Below, one piece after another: positions 8,729-17,022 of a DNA stretch of 64,000 nucleotides. Source of the stretch: an uncultured Roseibium sp. (GTDB lineage: Bacteria; Pseudomonadota; Alphaproteobacteria; Rhizobiales; Stappiaceae). The stretch is taken from contig NZ_CANMFD010000004.1 of NCBI RefSeq assembly GCF_947496995.1, positions 558,001 to 622,000 of the forward strand. The letters run 5' to 3'. The position numbers and the translations under genes are program-made. The stretch's first letter is position 1; each line of letters opens with the position of its first letter. Below the pieces are notes generated by a model. The model was not told the DNA's origin. It saw only the letters and a program-made list of their open reading frames with translations, and made no database searches.

Positions 8729-9724
8729 TCAGGCGATACGCGCGCCGCTGGCGTCAAAAAACAGCGGTTTGCGCGGTTGAATGGCGACGGTATCGCCAGG
8801 TTCATAATCCATGCGGTTTTCCGAAAGCGTGACGATGTCATGGCCTTCCAGCGACAGGTGCAGTCGGATCTGGTCGCCCAGATGCTCCACCCGTCTCACA
8901 TTGCAGGTCTTGCCCTCTCCTTGCGAAATATGTTCCGGCCGCAGACCGATTGTTTTCGCGCCGGTTGGCGCTCCGGCGAACATGTCCGCGGGCAGTACAT
9001 TGATGCGCGGCTGACCGAGCCGCCCCGCCACATAGAGATTGACCGGATCCTCGTAGATCTCCCGCGGAGACCCGAACTGCACCAGCCTGCCCTCATCGAG
9101 AACCCCGACATGGGTGGCCATGGTCATCGCCTCGATCTGGTCATGGGTGACATAGAGCATCGTCGCGCCCAGGCTTTCCTGGATGCGCTTCAGCTCGATA
9201 CGCAGATCCGAGCGCAGTTTTGCGTCCAGCGAACTCAGAGGTTCGTCCATCAGGTAGATTGCGGGATTGCGAACCAGCGCCCGGCCGATGGACACACGCT
9301 GCATCTCGCCTCCCGAAAGGTTCGTCGCCCGGTTGTTGAGCTTGTGGGAAATCTTCAGGACCTCCGCGACTTCTGCCACCTTGCGGTCGATCAGATCCTC
9401 CGGCGTCTTCAGAAGTGGCGAGCGCAGCGGAAAAGCCAGATTGTCCCTGACGCTCAGATGCGGGTAGAGCGAATACTGCTGGAACACCATGGCGACGTTG
9501 CGTTGCGCCGGCGTATCCCTGACCACGGACCGCCCGCCGATGACCAGGTCTCCCGCATCGGGCTGCTCCAACCCGGCAATCAGCCGCAGGATCGTCGTCT
9601 TGCCCGCACCCGTGGGGCCCAGCAGCGTCACGAAAGCACCGTTCTCGATCGTCAGCGAGACGCGGTCGACGGCAACCGTCTCGCCGAAGGCTTTCGAGAG
9701 CCCGGAAAGCTTGACCTCAGACAT
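8729..9724 (-). CDS. Carbohydrate ABC transporter ATPase (UgpC/MalK type), second copy
   Basis: A 331-residue ATPase of the UgpC/MalK type. Walker A is GPTGAGKTT (about 36-44), the Q-loop lies in VFQQYSLYPHLSV, the signature is LSGGEMQRVSIGRAL, Walker B is IYLMDEPLSSLDAKLR and the H-switch is VTHDQIEAM. The C-terminal 100 residues form the regulatory OB-like (TOBE) domain, with GLRPEHIS. It overlaps the upstream ATPase gene by eight bases. Two different ATPases in one operon suggest a heterodimeric motor, as in the glycerol transporter GlpSTPQV of rhizobia. Confidence 0.9.
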   Translation of the reverse strand: MSEVKLSGLSKAFGETVAVDRVSLTIENGAFVTLLGPTGAGKTTILRLIAGLEQPDAGDLVIGGRSVVRDTPAQRNVAMVFQQYSLYPHLSVRDNLAFPLRSPLLKTPEDLIDRKVAEVAEVLKISHKLNNRATNLSGGEMQRVSIGRALVRNPAIYLMDEPLSSLDAKLRSDLRIELKRIQESLGATMLYVTHDQIEAMTMATHVGVLDEGRLVQFGSPREIYEDPVNLYVAGRLGQPRINVLPADMFAGAPTGAKTIGLRPEHISQGEGKTCNVRRVEHLGDQIRLHLSLEGHDIVTLSENRMDYEPGDTVAIQPRKPLFFDASGARIA

Positions 9725-10814
9725 GGGACAGCACTCCCTCGTTCAGCTCGGACCTCAGCGCCCTGCCCGTCTGGTTGTCGAACAGCGTGACGGTGGCGCC
9801 ATCAAATTCCAGCCCGACATGTTCTCCTGCCCGGACAGGCTGGTCTGACGGGATACGGGCCTTGAGCTCCCCGCTGCCGGTTTTCAGGGTCACGATCTGC
9901 GTCGTGCCCAGATATTCGCTGGCGATCACCTCGCCGCGATAGGTTCCGCTGTCGCTCAGGGAAATATGCTCCGGCCGGATGCCGTAGACCAGATCGCCCT
10001 CGAACGGCTCCTGCAATCTTGGCACCTCAAGTTCCTGGTGATGCATGACAACGGTGCCGGAGCCTGCATGCACCTGCCCGTGAAATCTCAGGAAATTCAT
10101 CGAGGGTGACCCGATGAAATCAGCGACGAACATGGTGGCCGGCTTGTCGTAGATGTCCCTCGGCGTACCGAACTGTTCGATCACCCCGTGGTTCATCACG
10201 ACGATCTTGTCACCCATCTGCATGGCTTCAAGCTGATCGTGGGTCACATAGACCGTCGTGGCGTTCATCCTGTCGTGCAATGCGCGCAGCTCTTCCGCCA
10301 TGTGTTCGCGAAACTCGGCGTCAAGCGCGCCGAGCGGCTCGTCCATCATGAAGGCTTTCGGGTCGCGGACAATCGCACGCCCCAGCGCCACTCGCTGCCG
10401 GTCACCGCCGGACAGACCGCTGACGGGTCGGTCGAGAATATCGCCGATGCCGAGGATTCTGGAAACCTCGTCGACCTTCTCCGCGACCTGCTGTTTCGGC
10501 ATGCCCTGGCTGACCAGCGGATAGCTGATGTTCCTGCGCACGTTCATGTGCGGATAAAGGGCGAACATCTGGAAGACGAATGCGATGTCCCGCTTGCTCG
10601 CCGGTCTTTGGCCCACCTCTTCGCCGTCGATATAGATCTCGCCGGAGGTCGGCAGTTCCAACCCGGCGATCATCCTCAGTGTGGTGGTCTTGCCGCAGCC
10701 GGACGGCCCGAGCAGCATGAAGAATTCGCCGTCCTCGATCTTGAAGGAAGAAGACTGCACCGCCGTGAAGTCGCCGAATTCCTTCCTGAGGTTTCTGATC
10801 ACGATCTCGGCCAT
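9717..10814 (-). CDS. Carbohydrate ABC transporter ATPase (UgpC/MalK type), first copy
   Basis: A 365-residue ATPase with Walker A GPSGCGKTT, Q-loop VFQMFALYPHMNV, signature GLSGGDRQRVALGRAI, Walker B AFMMDEPLGALDAEFR and H-switch VTHDQLEAM. The C-terminal TOBE domain contains GIRPEHISL. It is encoded four bases after the 62-residue membrane protein and overlaps the second ATPase. The aspartate in the signature (SGGDRQR) replaces the more common glutamine, which is frequent in glycerol-type transporters. It probably pairs with the second ATPase on the two permeases. Confidence 0.9.
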   Translation of the reverse strand: MAEIVIRNLRKEFGDFTAVQSSSFKIEDGEFFMLLGPSGCGKTTTLRMIAGLELPTSGEIYIDGEEVGQRPASKRDIAFVFQMFALYPHMNVRRNISYPLVSQGMPKQQVAEKVDEVSRILGIGDILDRPVSGLSGGDRQRVALGRAIVRDPKAFMMDEPLGALDAEFREHMAEELRALHDRMNATTVYVTHDQLEAMQMGDKIVVMNHGVIEQFGTPRDIYDKPATMFVADFIGSPSMNFLRFHGQVHAGSGTVVMHHQELEVPRLQEPFEGDLVYGIRPEHISLSDSGTYRGEVIASEYLGTTQIVTLKTGSGELKARIPSDQPVRAGEHVGLEFDGATVTLFDNQTGRALRSELNEGVLSHV

Positions 10815-10818
10815 GGCG

Positions 10819-11007
10819 TTATTCCGGAAAATGGCTGACGACGATGAACATCACCGTTCCGGTCAGCGTGACAATGAAGGAGTAGGTGTAAGCCCACAGG
10901 ACCAGGGGCTGCATCAGCATGATCACGCCCACGGCGATCAGCAGCGATGCAAGCAATTCCCAGGCCCCACGGCGGAAGCGGACCAGGCCGCTGATAAACG
11001 CGCTCAT
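10819..11007 (-). CDS. Small two-helix membrane protein of the ABC operon
   Basis: A 62-residue protein starting MSAFISGLVRFRRGAW, with two predicted membrane helices at about residues 17-35 and 38-58. It begins on the ATGA that ends the preceding permease gene and stops four bases before the next ATPase gene. Close packing on both sides argues that it is translated, and its position between permease and ATPase genes suggests an accessory subunit. Glycerol-type ABC operons in rhizobia also carry a small membrane protein of unknown role at this place. I do not recognise a named family. Upstream extension of the frame would run through the permease gene and is not credible. Confidence 0.7.
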   Translation of the reverse strand: MSAFISGLVRFRRGAWELLASLLIAVGVIMLMQPLVLWAYTYSFIVTLTGTVMFIVVSHFPE

Positions 11008-11945
11008 TTGCGTACCGCTCCAAAGGTAATTCCGCGCAGGAGATGTTTGCGCAGCAGGATGGTGAACACCATGACCGGCACCAGGAACAGCGTCGCGCCC
11101 GCCGCCACCGCCGGCCAGTCCTGGCCACCCACGCCGATGATGGTCGGAATGAAGGGGGGCGCGGTCTGGGCCGTGCCGGAGGTCAGCAGCACCGCGAAGG
11201 CGTATTCGTTCCACGAGAAAATCAGGCAGAAGATCGCGGTCGAGGCAATGCCCGTGGCTGCCTGCGGCAAGACCACCTTGTAGAAGGCCTGAAACCGCGT
11301 GTAGCCGTCGATCAGCGCCGCTTCCTCGTATTCGCGCGGGATCTCGTCGATGAAGCCCTTCAGCAGCCAGACCGCCAGCGAAATATTCACCGCTGTATAC
11401 AGCAGGATCATGCCCAGATGGGTGTCCGACAGCCCGAGGGTTCTGAACATCAGGAAGATCGGAATGGCAACCGCGATCGGCGGCATCATGCGTGTCGACA
11501 GGATGAAGAACAGCAGATCGTCCTTCATCGGCACCTTGAACCTGGAAAAGGCATAGGCGGCCAGTGTCCCGAGGAAAACCGACAGGAATGTCGACCCGAA
11601 ACCGATGATCACGGAGTTGAGGAACCGCTCGCCGTAGCGGGACGGACCGGCGATCACCATATCGCGGTTCCGGACGATCTGTTCATACCACGAGGCGGCC
11701 GGCGGCAGGGATTCCAGCTGTTCCGGTGTGACCCGCGTGCGCGTTGTGAAGAGATTGACGTAGCCTTCCAGAGACGGTTCGAAAAGCACCTTCGGCGGAT
11801 AGGCGATGGCATCGACGGGCGATTTGAACCCGGTTGTCAGGATCCAGACCAGCGGCAGCAGTGTGATGACCGCATAAATAATGACCAGTGTGCCGGCCGC
11901 CCACTTCTGCCGCGAAGACGGTTCGGTGATCGAATAGCTGCTCAT
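11004..11945 (-). CDS. Carbohydrate ABC transporter permease, MalG type
   Basis: A 313-residue inner-membrane permease with six predicted membrane segments. The cytoplasmic EAA loop that docks the ATPase is EYEEAALIDGYTRFQAFYKVVLP. The start is the ATG of an ATGA overlap with the upstream permease gene; a longer frame reaching 12047 would lie inside that gene. An extended periplasmic segment of about 60 residues sits between the first and second helices, longer than in most MalG proteins, and includes a PEQLESLPPAASWYEQI stretch. It forms the translocation pore with the permease encoded just upstream. Confidence 0.9.
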   Translation of the reverse strand: MSSYSITEPSSRQKWAAGTLVIIYAVITLLPLVWILTTGFKSPVDAIAYPPKVLFEPSLEGYVNLFTTRTRVTPEQLESLPPAASWYEQIVRNRDMVIAGPSRYGERFLNSVIIGFGSTFLSVFLGTLAAYAFSRFKVPMKDDLLFFILSTRMMPPIAVAIPIFLMFRTLGLSDTHLGMILLYTAVNISLAVWLLKGFIDEIPREYEEAALIDGYTRFQAFYKVVLPQAATGIASTAIFCLIFSWNEYAFAVLLTSGTAQTAPPFIPTIIGVGGQDWPAVAAGATLFLVPVMVFTILLRKHLLRGITFGAVRK

Positions 11946-12889
11946 CTTTCTTTCACCTTGTTGAGAGCCTTCACATAGATCGAGGCAAGACCGAAGACGG
12001 TGACGAACAGGATGATCGCGTAGGCGGAGGCATATCCCGTGCGCCATTTCTCGAAGGCTTCACGCTTGAGATTGATCGAGGTGAGTTCCGTCACCGAGCC
12101 CGGCCCTCCGCCGGTCAGCTGCACGACAAGATCGAACATCTTGAAGTTTTCGATACCGCGGAACAGCACGGCCAGCATGAGGAACGGCAGCACCATCGGT
12201 ACGGTGATCGTCCAGAACTGCCGCCACTTGCTGGCCCGGTCGATTTCGGCCGCCTCGTAGATGTAGTCAGGTATCGAACGCAGCCCCGCCAGACAGATGA
12301 GCATGACGAAGGGCGTCCACATCCAGGTGTCGACGATCACGATGGACCAGGGCGCCAGCGCCACATCCCCGATCATCTGAAACGACGACGGGTCGGCCCC
12401 GGTCAGAAACGAAATGCCGTAGTTGAACAGGCCAATCTGCGGCTGATAGAGGAACGTCCAGAAATTCCCGACCACCGCCGGCGACAGCATCATCGGCAGC
12501 ACGATCAGTGTTGTCCAAAGGTCGTTGCCCTTGAACTTCCGGTTGATCAGCCAGGCCAGCGTGAAACCGATCAGCACCTGCAGGACAATCGTCCAGAACA
12601 GGAAATGCGCCGTCGCCTGCATCGTCAGCCAGATATCGCCATCGGTCAGGATGCGCTCGTAATTGCGCAGGCCGACGTAATCGACTTCCCTGTTCGGCCG
12701 GTTGGCGCGAAAGTTGGTAAAGCTCAGGTTGATCGTCCACATCAGCGGGAAGATGTTCACCGCGAGTAGCAGAAAAATGGTCGGCGCGACAAAAAGCCAG
12801 GCAATCGTACGGTCGGAAAGCCCTCTGATTTTGCCGGCAACGGAAGGCGGCGTTGCTTTTGCCACTCGGTCGATTGGGGTGTCGGACAT
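11942..12889 (-). CDS. Carbohydrate ABC transporter permease, MalF/UgpA type
   Basis: A 315-residue permease with six predicted membrane segments, the first at about residues 30-50 after a basic cytoplasmic N-terminus. The EAA loop is YIYEAAEIDRASKWRQFWTITVP. It is separated from the binding-protein gene by a stretch of about 150 bases that holds stem-loops, and is coupled to the second permease by ATGA. Together they would form the heterodimeric channel of the LacI-controlled sugar or polyol transporter. Confidence 0.9.
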   Translation of the reverse strand: MSDTPIDRVAKATPPSVAGKIRGLSDRTIAWLFVAPTIFLLLAVNIFPLMWTINLSFTNFRANRPNREVDYVGLRNYERILTDGDIWLTMQATAHFLFWTIVLQVLIGFTLAWLINRKFKGNDLWTTLIVLPMMLSPAVVGNFWTFLYQPQIGLFNYGISFLTGADPSSFQMIGDVALAPWSIVIVDTWMWTPFVMLICLAGLRSIPDYIYEAAEIDRASKWRQFWTITVPMVLPFLMLAVLFRGIENFKMFDLVVQLTGGGPGSVTELTSINLKREAFEKWRTGYASAYAIILFVTVFGLASIYVKALNKVKER

Positions 12890-12941
12890 ATGACGCTCTT
12901 CTGGAGAAACAGACCCGGATAGATCCCGGCCACCGGTAATT

Positions 12942-13012
12942 CCGGGTCAGGCTGACCCGGCAGCCCGAACGGGCTTTCAGGTCGGGGCGGCCCGCCATTC
13001 GGGAGGGCCGCC
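12942..13012 (-). promoter_or_regulatory. Intercistronic stem-loops after ABC binding-protein gene
   Basis: Two strong inverted repeats occupy the gap between the binding-protein and permease genes: CCGGGTCAG/CTGACCCGG (12942-12960, one-base centre) and GGCGGCCC/GGGCCGCC (12986-12993 with 13005-13012). Neither has a T-run on the coding strand. They look like mRNA-protecting hairpins that favour the binding protein. Confidence 0.5.
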
Positions 13013-13037
13013 GCACTTTGATTTCTGGAAAGGCTCT

Positions 13038-14357
13038 TTAGAGCTTGCCTTCGTCCTCGAAGGTTTCGTTCCAGTCCTCGATCAGCTTGTCGAGCGCTTC
13101 CTTGGCTGTGCCCACATCCGCCACGACGTAATCATGAAGGCGCTTTTGCATTGCCAGCAGCAGTTCGGCATAGGCCGGCTCCTGCCAGAAGTCCTTCACG
13201 TTATCCATGGCCAGCAGGAAGTCCGACGCGAAGGGGGCGCTGTCCGCGAAACCCGGGTCGTTCAGAACGCTGACATGACAGGAATAGCCGCCGAGATCCC
13301 ACCACTTCTTCTGGACGGAAGGCTGGGCGAACCATTTGACATATTCCAGCGCCGCATCCCGCTTGTCGGAATAGGAGATGACGGAGATCCCCTGCCCGCC
13401 AAGTGTCGAGGCTTCGACATTCTGGCCGGGATTGACGAAGAACCCGATCTTCTCGCCGCCGACATCCGGATCCGCGTAGAGACCCGGGAAGAAGGCGAAC
13501 CAGTTCATCGCCATGGCCACCTGACCGGATTTGAACGCGTCAAGCGACTGTTCCATGTAGCTGTCGGTATAGCCCGGGGGCGTCGCGGTCTTGTAGAGTT
13601 CCTTGTAGAACTCGAGACCTGCAACGGCTTCAGGCGAATTCACCGCGCCTTCCATGTCGTATTTGCCCGGTGTCATCTCGTATTTGAAACCGAACGGATA
13701 CATGGAGCTGGTCGCCCCCATGGTGATGCCTTCCGAACCGCGTTCGGTGAAGATCGCCGCGCCATAGCGTTTCTGGCCGTCGATTTCGCGCTCCTGGAAG
13801 AATTGCGCGACTTCCAGAAGCTCGGCCTGCGTTTTCGGCGGAGCCAGATCGCGGCCGTGCTTTTCCTTGAACGCAGCCTGGATTTCGGGCTTTTCGAACC
13901 AGTCCTTGCGGTAGAACCAGCCGTTGGCATCGCCCATGGCCGGCAGGGCGTAATAATTCGGCGTCCCCTTCGGCCAGGTGGAATAGGCATAGACGGTCGC
14001 CGCAGCGAAATCGTCCATGCTGATGCCTTCCTTGTCGAAGAAGTCGTTCAGCTTCACATAGTGGCCATTCTCGGCACCGCCGCCGATCCACTGACTGTCG
14101 CCGATGAGCAGATCGCACAGCTTTCCGCCGGAATTCAGCTCGTTCAGCATGCGGTCCGCGAAGTTCGGCCAGGGCACGAACTCGAAGTTCATCGTATGCC
14201 CGTATTCGGCTTCGAATTCCTTGGAAAGTTCGACAAGTGCATTGGCCGGATCCCAGGCCGCCCAGCACAGGGTCAGATCATCGGCCTGAGCCCTCGACAC
14301 TGCCAGTCCGCTTGACGCCACAAGAGCCGTCGCAGCAAGAAGTTTCGCATATTTCAT
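13038..14357 (-). CDS. Carbohydrate ABC transporter solute-binding protein, family 1
   Basis: A 439-residue periplasmic receptor. The signal peptide is residues 1-26 with cleavage near SRAQA-DDL. The mature part begins LTLCWAAWDPANALVELSKEFE, the usual family 1 opening, and later AMAMNWFAFFPGL and YVKWFAQPSVQKKWW are typical hinge and late helices of sugar-binding proteins. The start chosen has GGGAGGAAA upstream; a longer frame adds 32 residues lacking export features. It is first in the operon, behind LacI-type operators. The ligand is not evident; the kinase at the end of the operon suggests dihydroxyacetone, glycerol-like polyols or a ketose. Confidence 0.88.
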   Translation of the reverse strand: MKYAKLLAATALVASSGLAVSRAQADDLTLCWAAWDPANALVELSKEFEAEYGHTMNFEFVPWPNFADRMLNELNSGGKLCDLLIGDSQWIGGGAENGHYVKLNDFFDKEGISMDDFAAATVYAYSTWPKGTPNYYALPAMGDANGWFYRKDWFEKPEIQAAFKEKHGRDLAPPKTQAELLEVAQFFQEREIDGQKRYGAAIFTERGSEGITMGATSSMYPFGFKYEMTPGKYDMEGAVNSPEAVAGLEFYKELYKTATPPGYTDSYMEQSLDAFKSGQVAMAMNWFAFFPGLYADPDVGGEKIGFFVNPGQNVEASTLGGQGISVISYSDKRDAALEYVKWFAQPSVQKKWWDLGGYSCHVSVLNDPGFADSAPFASDFLLAMDNVKDFWQEPAYAELLLAMQKRLHDYVVADVGTAKEALDKLIEDWNETFEDEGKL

Positions 14358-14436
14358 GGGTGATTTCCTCCCGAATTGGTCGCGCACCGGCTTCCACCGG
14401 GCGGCAGCACTCCTCCAAGTGCGCAAGAAGACTAAC

Positions 14437-14483
14437 TGACATACGTATGTCACGTCAATTATATTTCTGACATACGTATTTCT
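14437..14483. promoter_or_regulatory. Two LacI-type operators at the ABC operon promoter
   Basis: TGACATACGTATGTCA (14437-14452) is a perfect 16-base palindrome. A second copy of its left part, TGACATACGTAT, starts at 14468, exactly 31 bases away, about three helical turns. On the minus strand the perfect palindrome fills the 17-base gap between a TTGACG -35 box (14458-14453) and a weak TTAGTC -10 box, so binding would block polymerase. Confidence 0.75.
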
Positions 14484-14578
14484 TTTCAGTCCAAAGGAGG
14501 TGTTTCACACTTGGCGAGAAGCGGTCAAATTACTGTTTTTTAGATGCTTTCAGAATTCTGGAGCCGCCCGAAACGACT

Positions 14579-15607
14579 TTAATAAAGATTCTCGCGGACA
14601 ATGATTTCGATGCGGATTTGCTCCTGAGCCTCGAAAATCAGGGTCCTGTCGCACTTGGCCCGCAGGACCCTGAGGGCGCTGCGCACCAGATGACCGACAT
14701 TCTGCGCGATCACCGCATCGATCTCGTCATTGAGCAGCGCCTGGCGCGTAACGGCGGTCAGATCGTGCGCGACCACGACGAGATGGCTCAATTGCGCGTT
14801 TTCCCTCAGCGCCTCCAGCATCGCCGCATTGCCTGAGCCCATGGAATAAATCGCCTTCAGGTCGGCCTGGTCCGCAACAGCATGGTCCAGCGTTGCGCGG
14901 ATCCGCTGCGGATCGTCATGAAATTCGACGGTCGGCAGAGCTTTGAGCTGCGGAAAATCGCGAGAGAGAATTTCATCCAGCCCGAAACGCCGCTCGATAC
15001 TGTCGCGCGCCACCATGGAATTGGTGACGACCAGTATGCTTCCGGCTTCGTTACGCAAAAATCTGCCGAGCAGCGCCCCTGCCGTCTTGCCGGCGGAAAA
15101 GTTGTCGATTCCGACGAAGTGGTGACAATTGCTGTTCGGAAGGTCCGAGACGAAGGCGACCACATAAACGCCGGCGCTCTTGATATGCGCAATGGCGTCA
15201 CGGACCTGCGGCGTTTCCGGCACCATGATCGCCACCCCGTCCAGGGTGGCAAGGTTCAACCGTTTCAGATGCTCGACAAGTGCATGCGGATCAGCGGCAT
15301 TGACGAACATCACCTCTACATCCACCCGGTCGGCAACCTGGGCGCTTGCGGCCTCGTGAACGGCCGAGGCTATCGTCTCGACAAAATGGTTCGGCCCTTC
15401 CGGCAGAACGAAGAGGAACCTGTAGCGCCGCTGCTTGGCGAGATTGGCCGCATAGGTGTCGCGCACATAGCCGAGTTTTTCGACTGCGGCCCTGACCCGT
15501 TCGGCATTTTTGGGTCGCACATCGGTCCGGCCGTTCAGCACCCTGTCGACCGTCGACAGGCTGACGCCGGCCTCGCGCGCGATATCGTGTACGGTGGGTT
15601 TGACCAT
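14579..15607 (-). CDS. LacI-family transcriptional regulator
   Basis: A 342-residue repressor. The helix-turn-helix and hinge lie at residues 1-60, with VHDIAREAGVSLSTVDRVLNGR and the DNA-contacting hinge around YAANLAKQR. The rest is a periplasmic-binding-protein-like sugar-sensing domain; FVGIDNFSAGKTAGALLGRFL is the usual effector and dimer segment. The ATG chosen follows GGAGG at seven bases; an upstream start would add residues across its own operator. It lies directly upstream of the ABC operon in the same direction. The shared TGACATACGT motif in front of both units indicates that it controls the transporter and itself. Confidence 0.9.
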   Translation of the reverse strand: MVKPTVHDIAREAGVSLSTVDRVLNGRTDVRPKNAERVRAAVEKLGYVRDTYAANLAKQRRYRFLFVLPEGPNHFVETIASAVHEAASAQVADRVDVEVMFVNAADPHALVEHLKRLNLATLDGVAIMVPETPQVRDAIAHIKSAGVYVVAFVSDLPNSNCHHFVGIDNFSAGKTAGALLGRFLRNEAGSILVVTNSMVARDSIERRFGLDEILSRDFPQLKALPTVEFHDDPQRIRATLDHAVADQADLKAIYSMGSGNAAMLEALRENAQLSHLVVVAHDLTAVTRQALLNDEIDAVIAQNVGHLVRSALRVLRAKCDRTLIFEAQEQIRIEIIVRENLY

Positions 15608-15642
15608 TGCGCCTCCAGAGACGATAAAATTGCGCAGACATC

Positions 15643-15658
15643 TGACATACGTCAATCA
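15643..15658. promoter_or_regulatory. LacI-type operator at the regulator's own promoter
   Basis: TGACATACGT occurs here a third time. On the minus strand TTGACG (15655-15650) is a -35 candidate, followed after 17 bases by CAATTT. Autoregulation of the lacI-type gene is the natural reading. Confidence 0.6.
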
Positions 15659-16184
15659 GTTTAGAAAAACCCACGTTCGAAATCTTGAATTTTCCAAAGA
15701 AAATCAGCTAATTGCCCAAATATCCTCACTCGGCATCCGCCACCTCTCCACACGCCCTGGGCCGACCTGAAGGTCTTGCCCGCAACGACAGCAATGTGCG
15801 GAGCCGTCACCCCTGCATCGGGACAACAATCAACACATCATCGTCCCGCCGCTCGACCGGGCATCACCCGAAACCTGTTTGACCGGACGAGCCCGATGCG
15901 GGTCGGCAACTCCCCGGCTCCCGATACTCGTCCGGACCTTTCCAGAAAACTGGGTATCCCTTGCTCGAACGGGTTCTCGGGAACTAAAATTGGCGTTATC
16001 GTGATGAAGAAACTGGATGAGACAGTATTGCTGCGCAAGGTACCGGAGTAACACGCGCACAGGTCAGAACATCTCCGATCCTTTCCGATGGTTCGTCTAT
16101 CGGATCTGCCAGGGATATCTGAACTTTCTCACTCATAAAGACTGCCGCATTTCATGCCTGCCCCTCTCGACTGCAAAGGGCCTG
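15659..16184. other. Non-coding stretch, nothing recognised
   Basis: About 525 bases between the LacI gene and the protease gene. Apart from the operator just to the left I see no conserved coding frame, RNA gene or terminator. A 91-codon plus-strand frame (15776-16051) has no ribosome-binding site and no protein-like composition. The promoter of the protease gene presumably lies in the last 150 bases. Confidence 0.5.
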
Positions 16185-16955
16185 ATGTTGAAGTTCGTGA
16201 TCTGGTTTTTAATTCTTGCGAGCCTGAGCCTCACCCCGGGCGCCGCAGCGCATGCCGCTGAAGACGGAAAATTTTCTCCGCTCAAGCTTGACGGTCGTCT
16301 GGTGAAATGGGGACCGGCGCTACTCGGCACACCGGCACATGTCACCTATGCCTTTGCCGAAGCCCCCCTTGCTCGCAACAACAGCCGCAACTGCCGAGCG
16401 ATGGACAGCCTGGACCGCCTTGCACGGCTCTCCGGGTTTACCCCGACTGCCATCCGCAAGGAGGCGGCGGCGGCGTTCCGGCTCTGGGAGGACGCAAGCG
16501 GTGTATCCTTCACGGAGGTCGCAAGCGTCAGTGAAGCCGATATCGTCGTCGGCGCGCAGTCGCTGCCCCGCGGTTATGCCTTCACAAGCGTTCGATACGC
16601 AAAGACGGTTCCGCCTTTCCCGACAAGATCCATGGGTGCCGACAGGGGCCTCAACAGGCCCGGAATGCAAACAGCGGAGAAGAAAGATCTCTCCGGCGAA
16701 CTCGAGATCGCCGAAATCACCCGTTCGGCCGTTTGCCTCAATCCGGCGCACAAGTGGAAAATCGGCTTTGACGGCGATCTGAAATCCTATGATCTCAGAT
16801 ACACATTCGCCCATGAAATCGGTCACGCGATCGGCCTAGACCACTATCTGCGTGGAAGCTCGATCATGCATTTCAAATACCGCGAGACCTTCCGCTCCCT
16901 TCAACCGGGCGATATTGCCGGTGCAAGATGGCTTTACGGTCCGGCGGATGGCTGA
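16185..16955 (+). CDS. Exported matrixin-like zinc metalloprotease
   Basis: A 256-residue protein with a signal peptide (about 1-25, ending AAAHA-AED) and a zinc protease domain. The metal-binding sequence HEIGHAIGLDH at residues 210-220 is the full HExxHxxGxxH signature of metzincins. It is followed by SSIMHF, which supplies the Met-turn, and by LQPGDIAGARWLYG, the usual closing helix of matrixins (peptidase family M10A). It stands alone, with no prodomain cysteine switch that I can identify and no secretion-signal repeats. The ATG was chosen because export features begin there; an upstream frame has no such features. The substrate is unknown. Confidence 0.82.
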   Translation: MLKFVIWFLILASLSLTPGAAAHAAEDGKFSPLKLDGRLVKWGPALLGTPAHVTYAFAEAPLARNNSRNCRAMDSLDRLARLSGFTPTAIRKEAAAAFRLWEDASGVSFTEVASVSEADIVVGAQSLPRGYAFTSVRYAKTVPPFPTRSMGADRGLNRPGMQTAEKKDLSGELEIAEITRSAVCLNPAHKWKIGFDGDLKSYDLRYTFAHEIGHAIGLDHYLRGSSIMHFKYRETFRSLQPGDIAGARWLYGPADG

Positions 16956-17022
16956 TCAGGGCTCACCGGAAGCCGAACAATTCTCATCACGGATCTGACC
17001 GGACTGGCCTAAGCCGCTCTCC

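Noticed and set aside
10819..11214. Longer version of the 62-residue membrane protein
   Set aside because: The extra 69 codons lie inside the upstream permease gene in another frame. The ATGA start fits coupling and membrane topology.
15776..16051. Possible 91-codon gene before the protease
   Set aside because: No ribosome-binding site, low-complexity composition and no hydrophobic or domain pattern.
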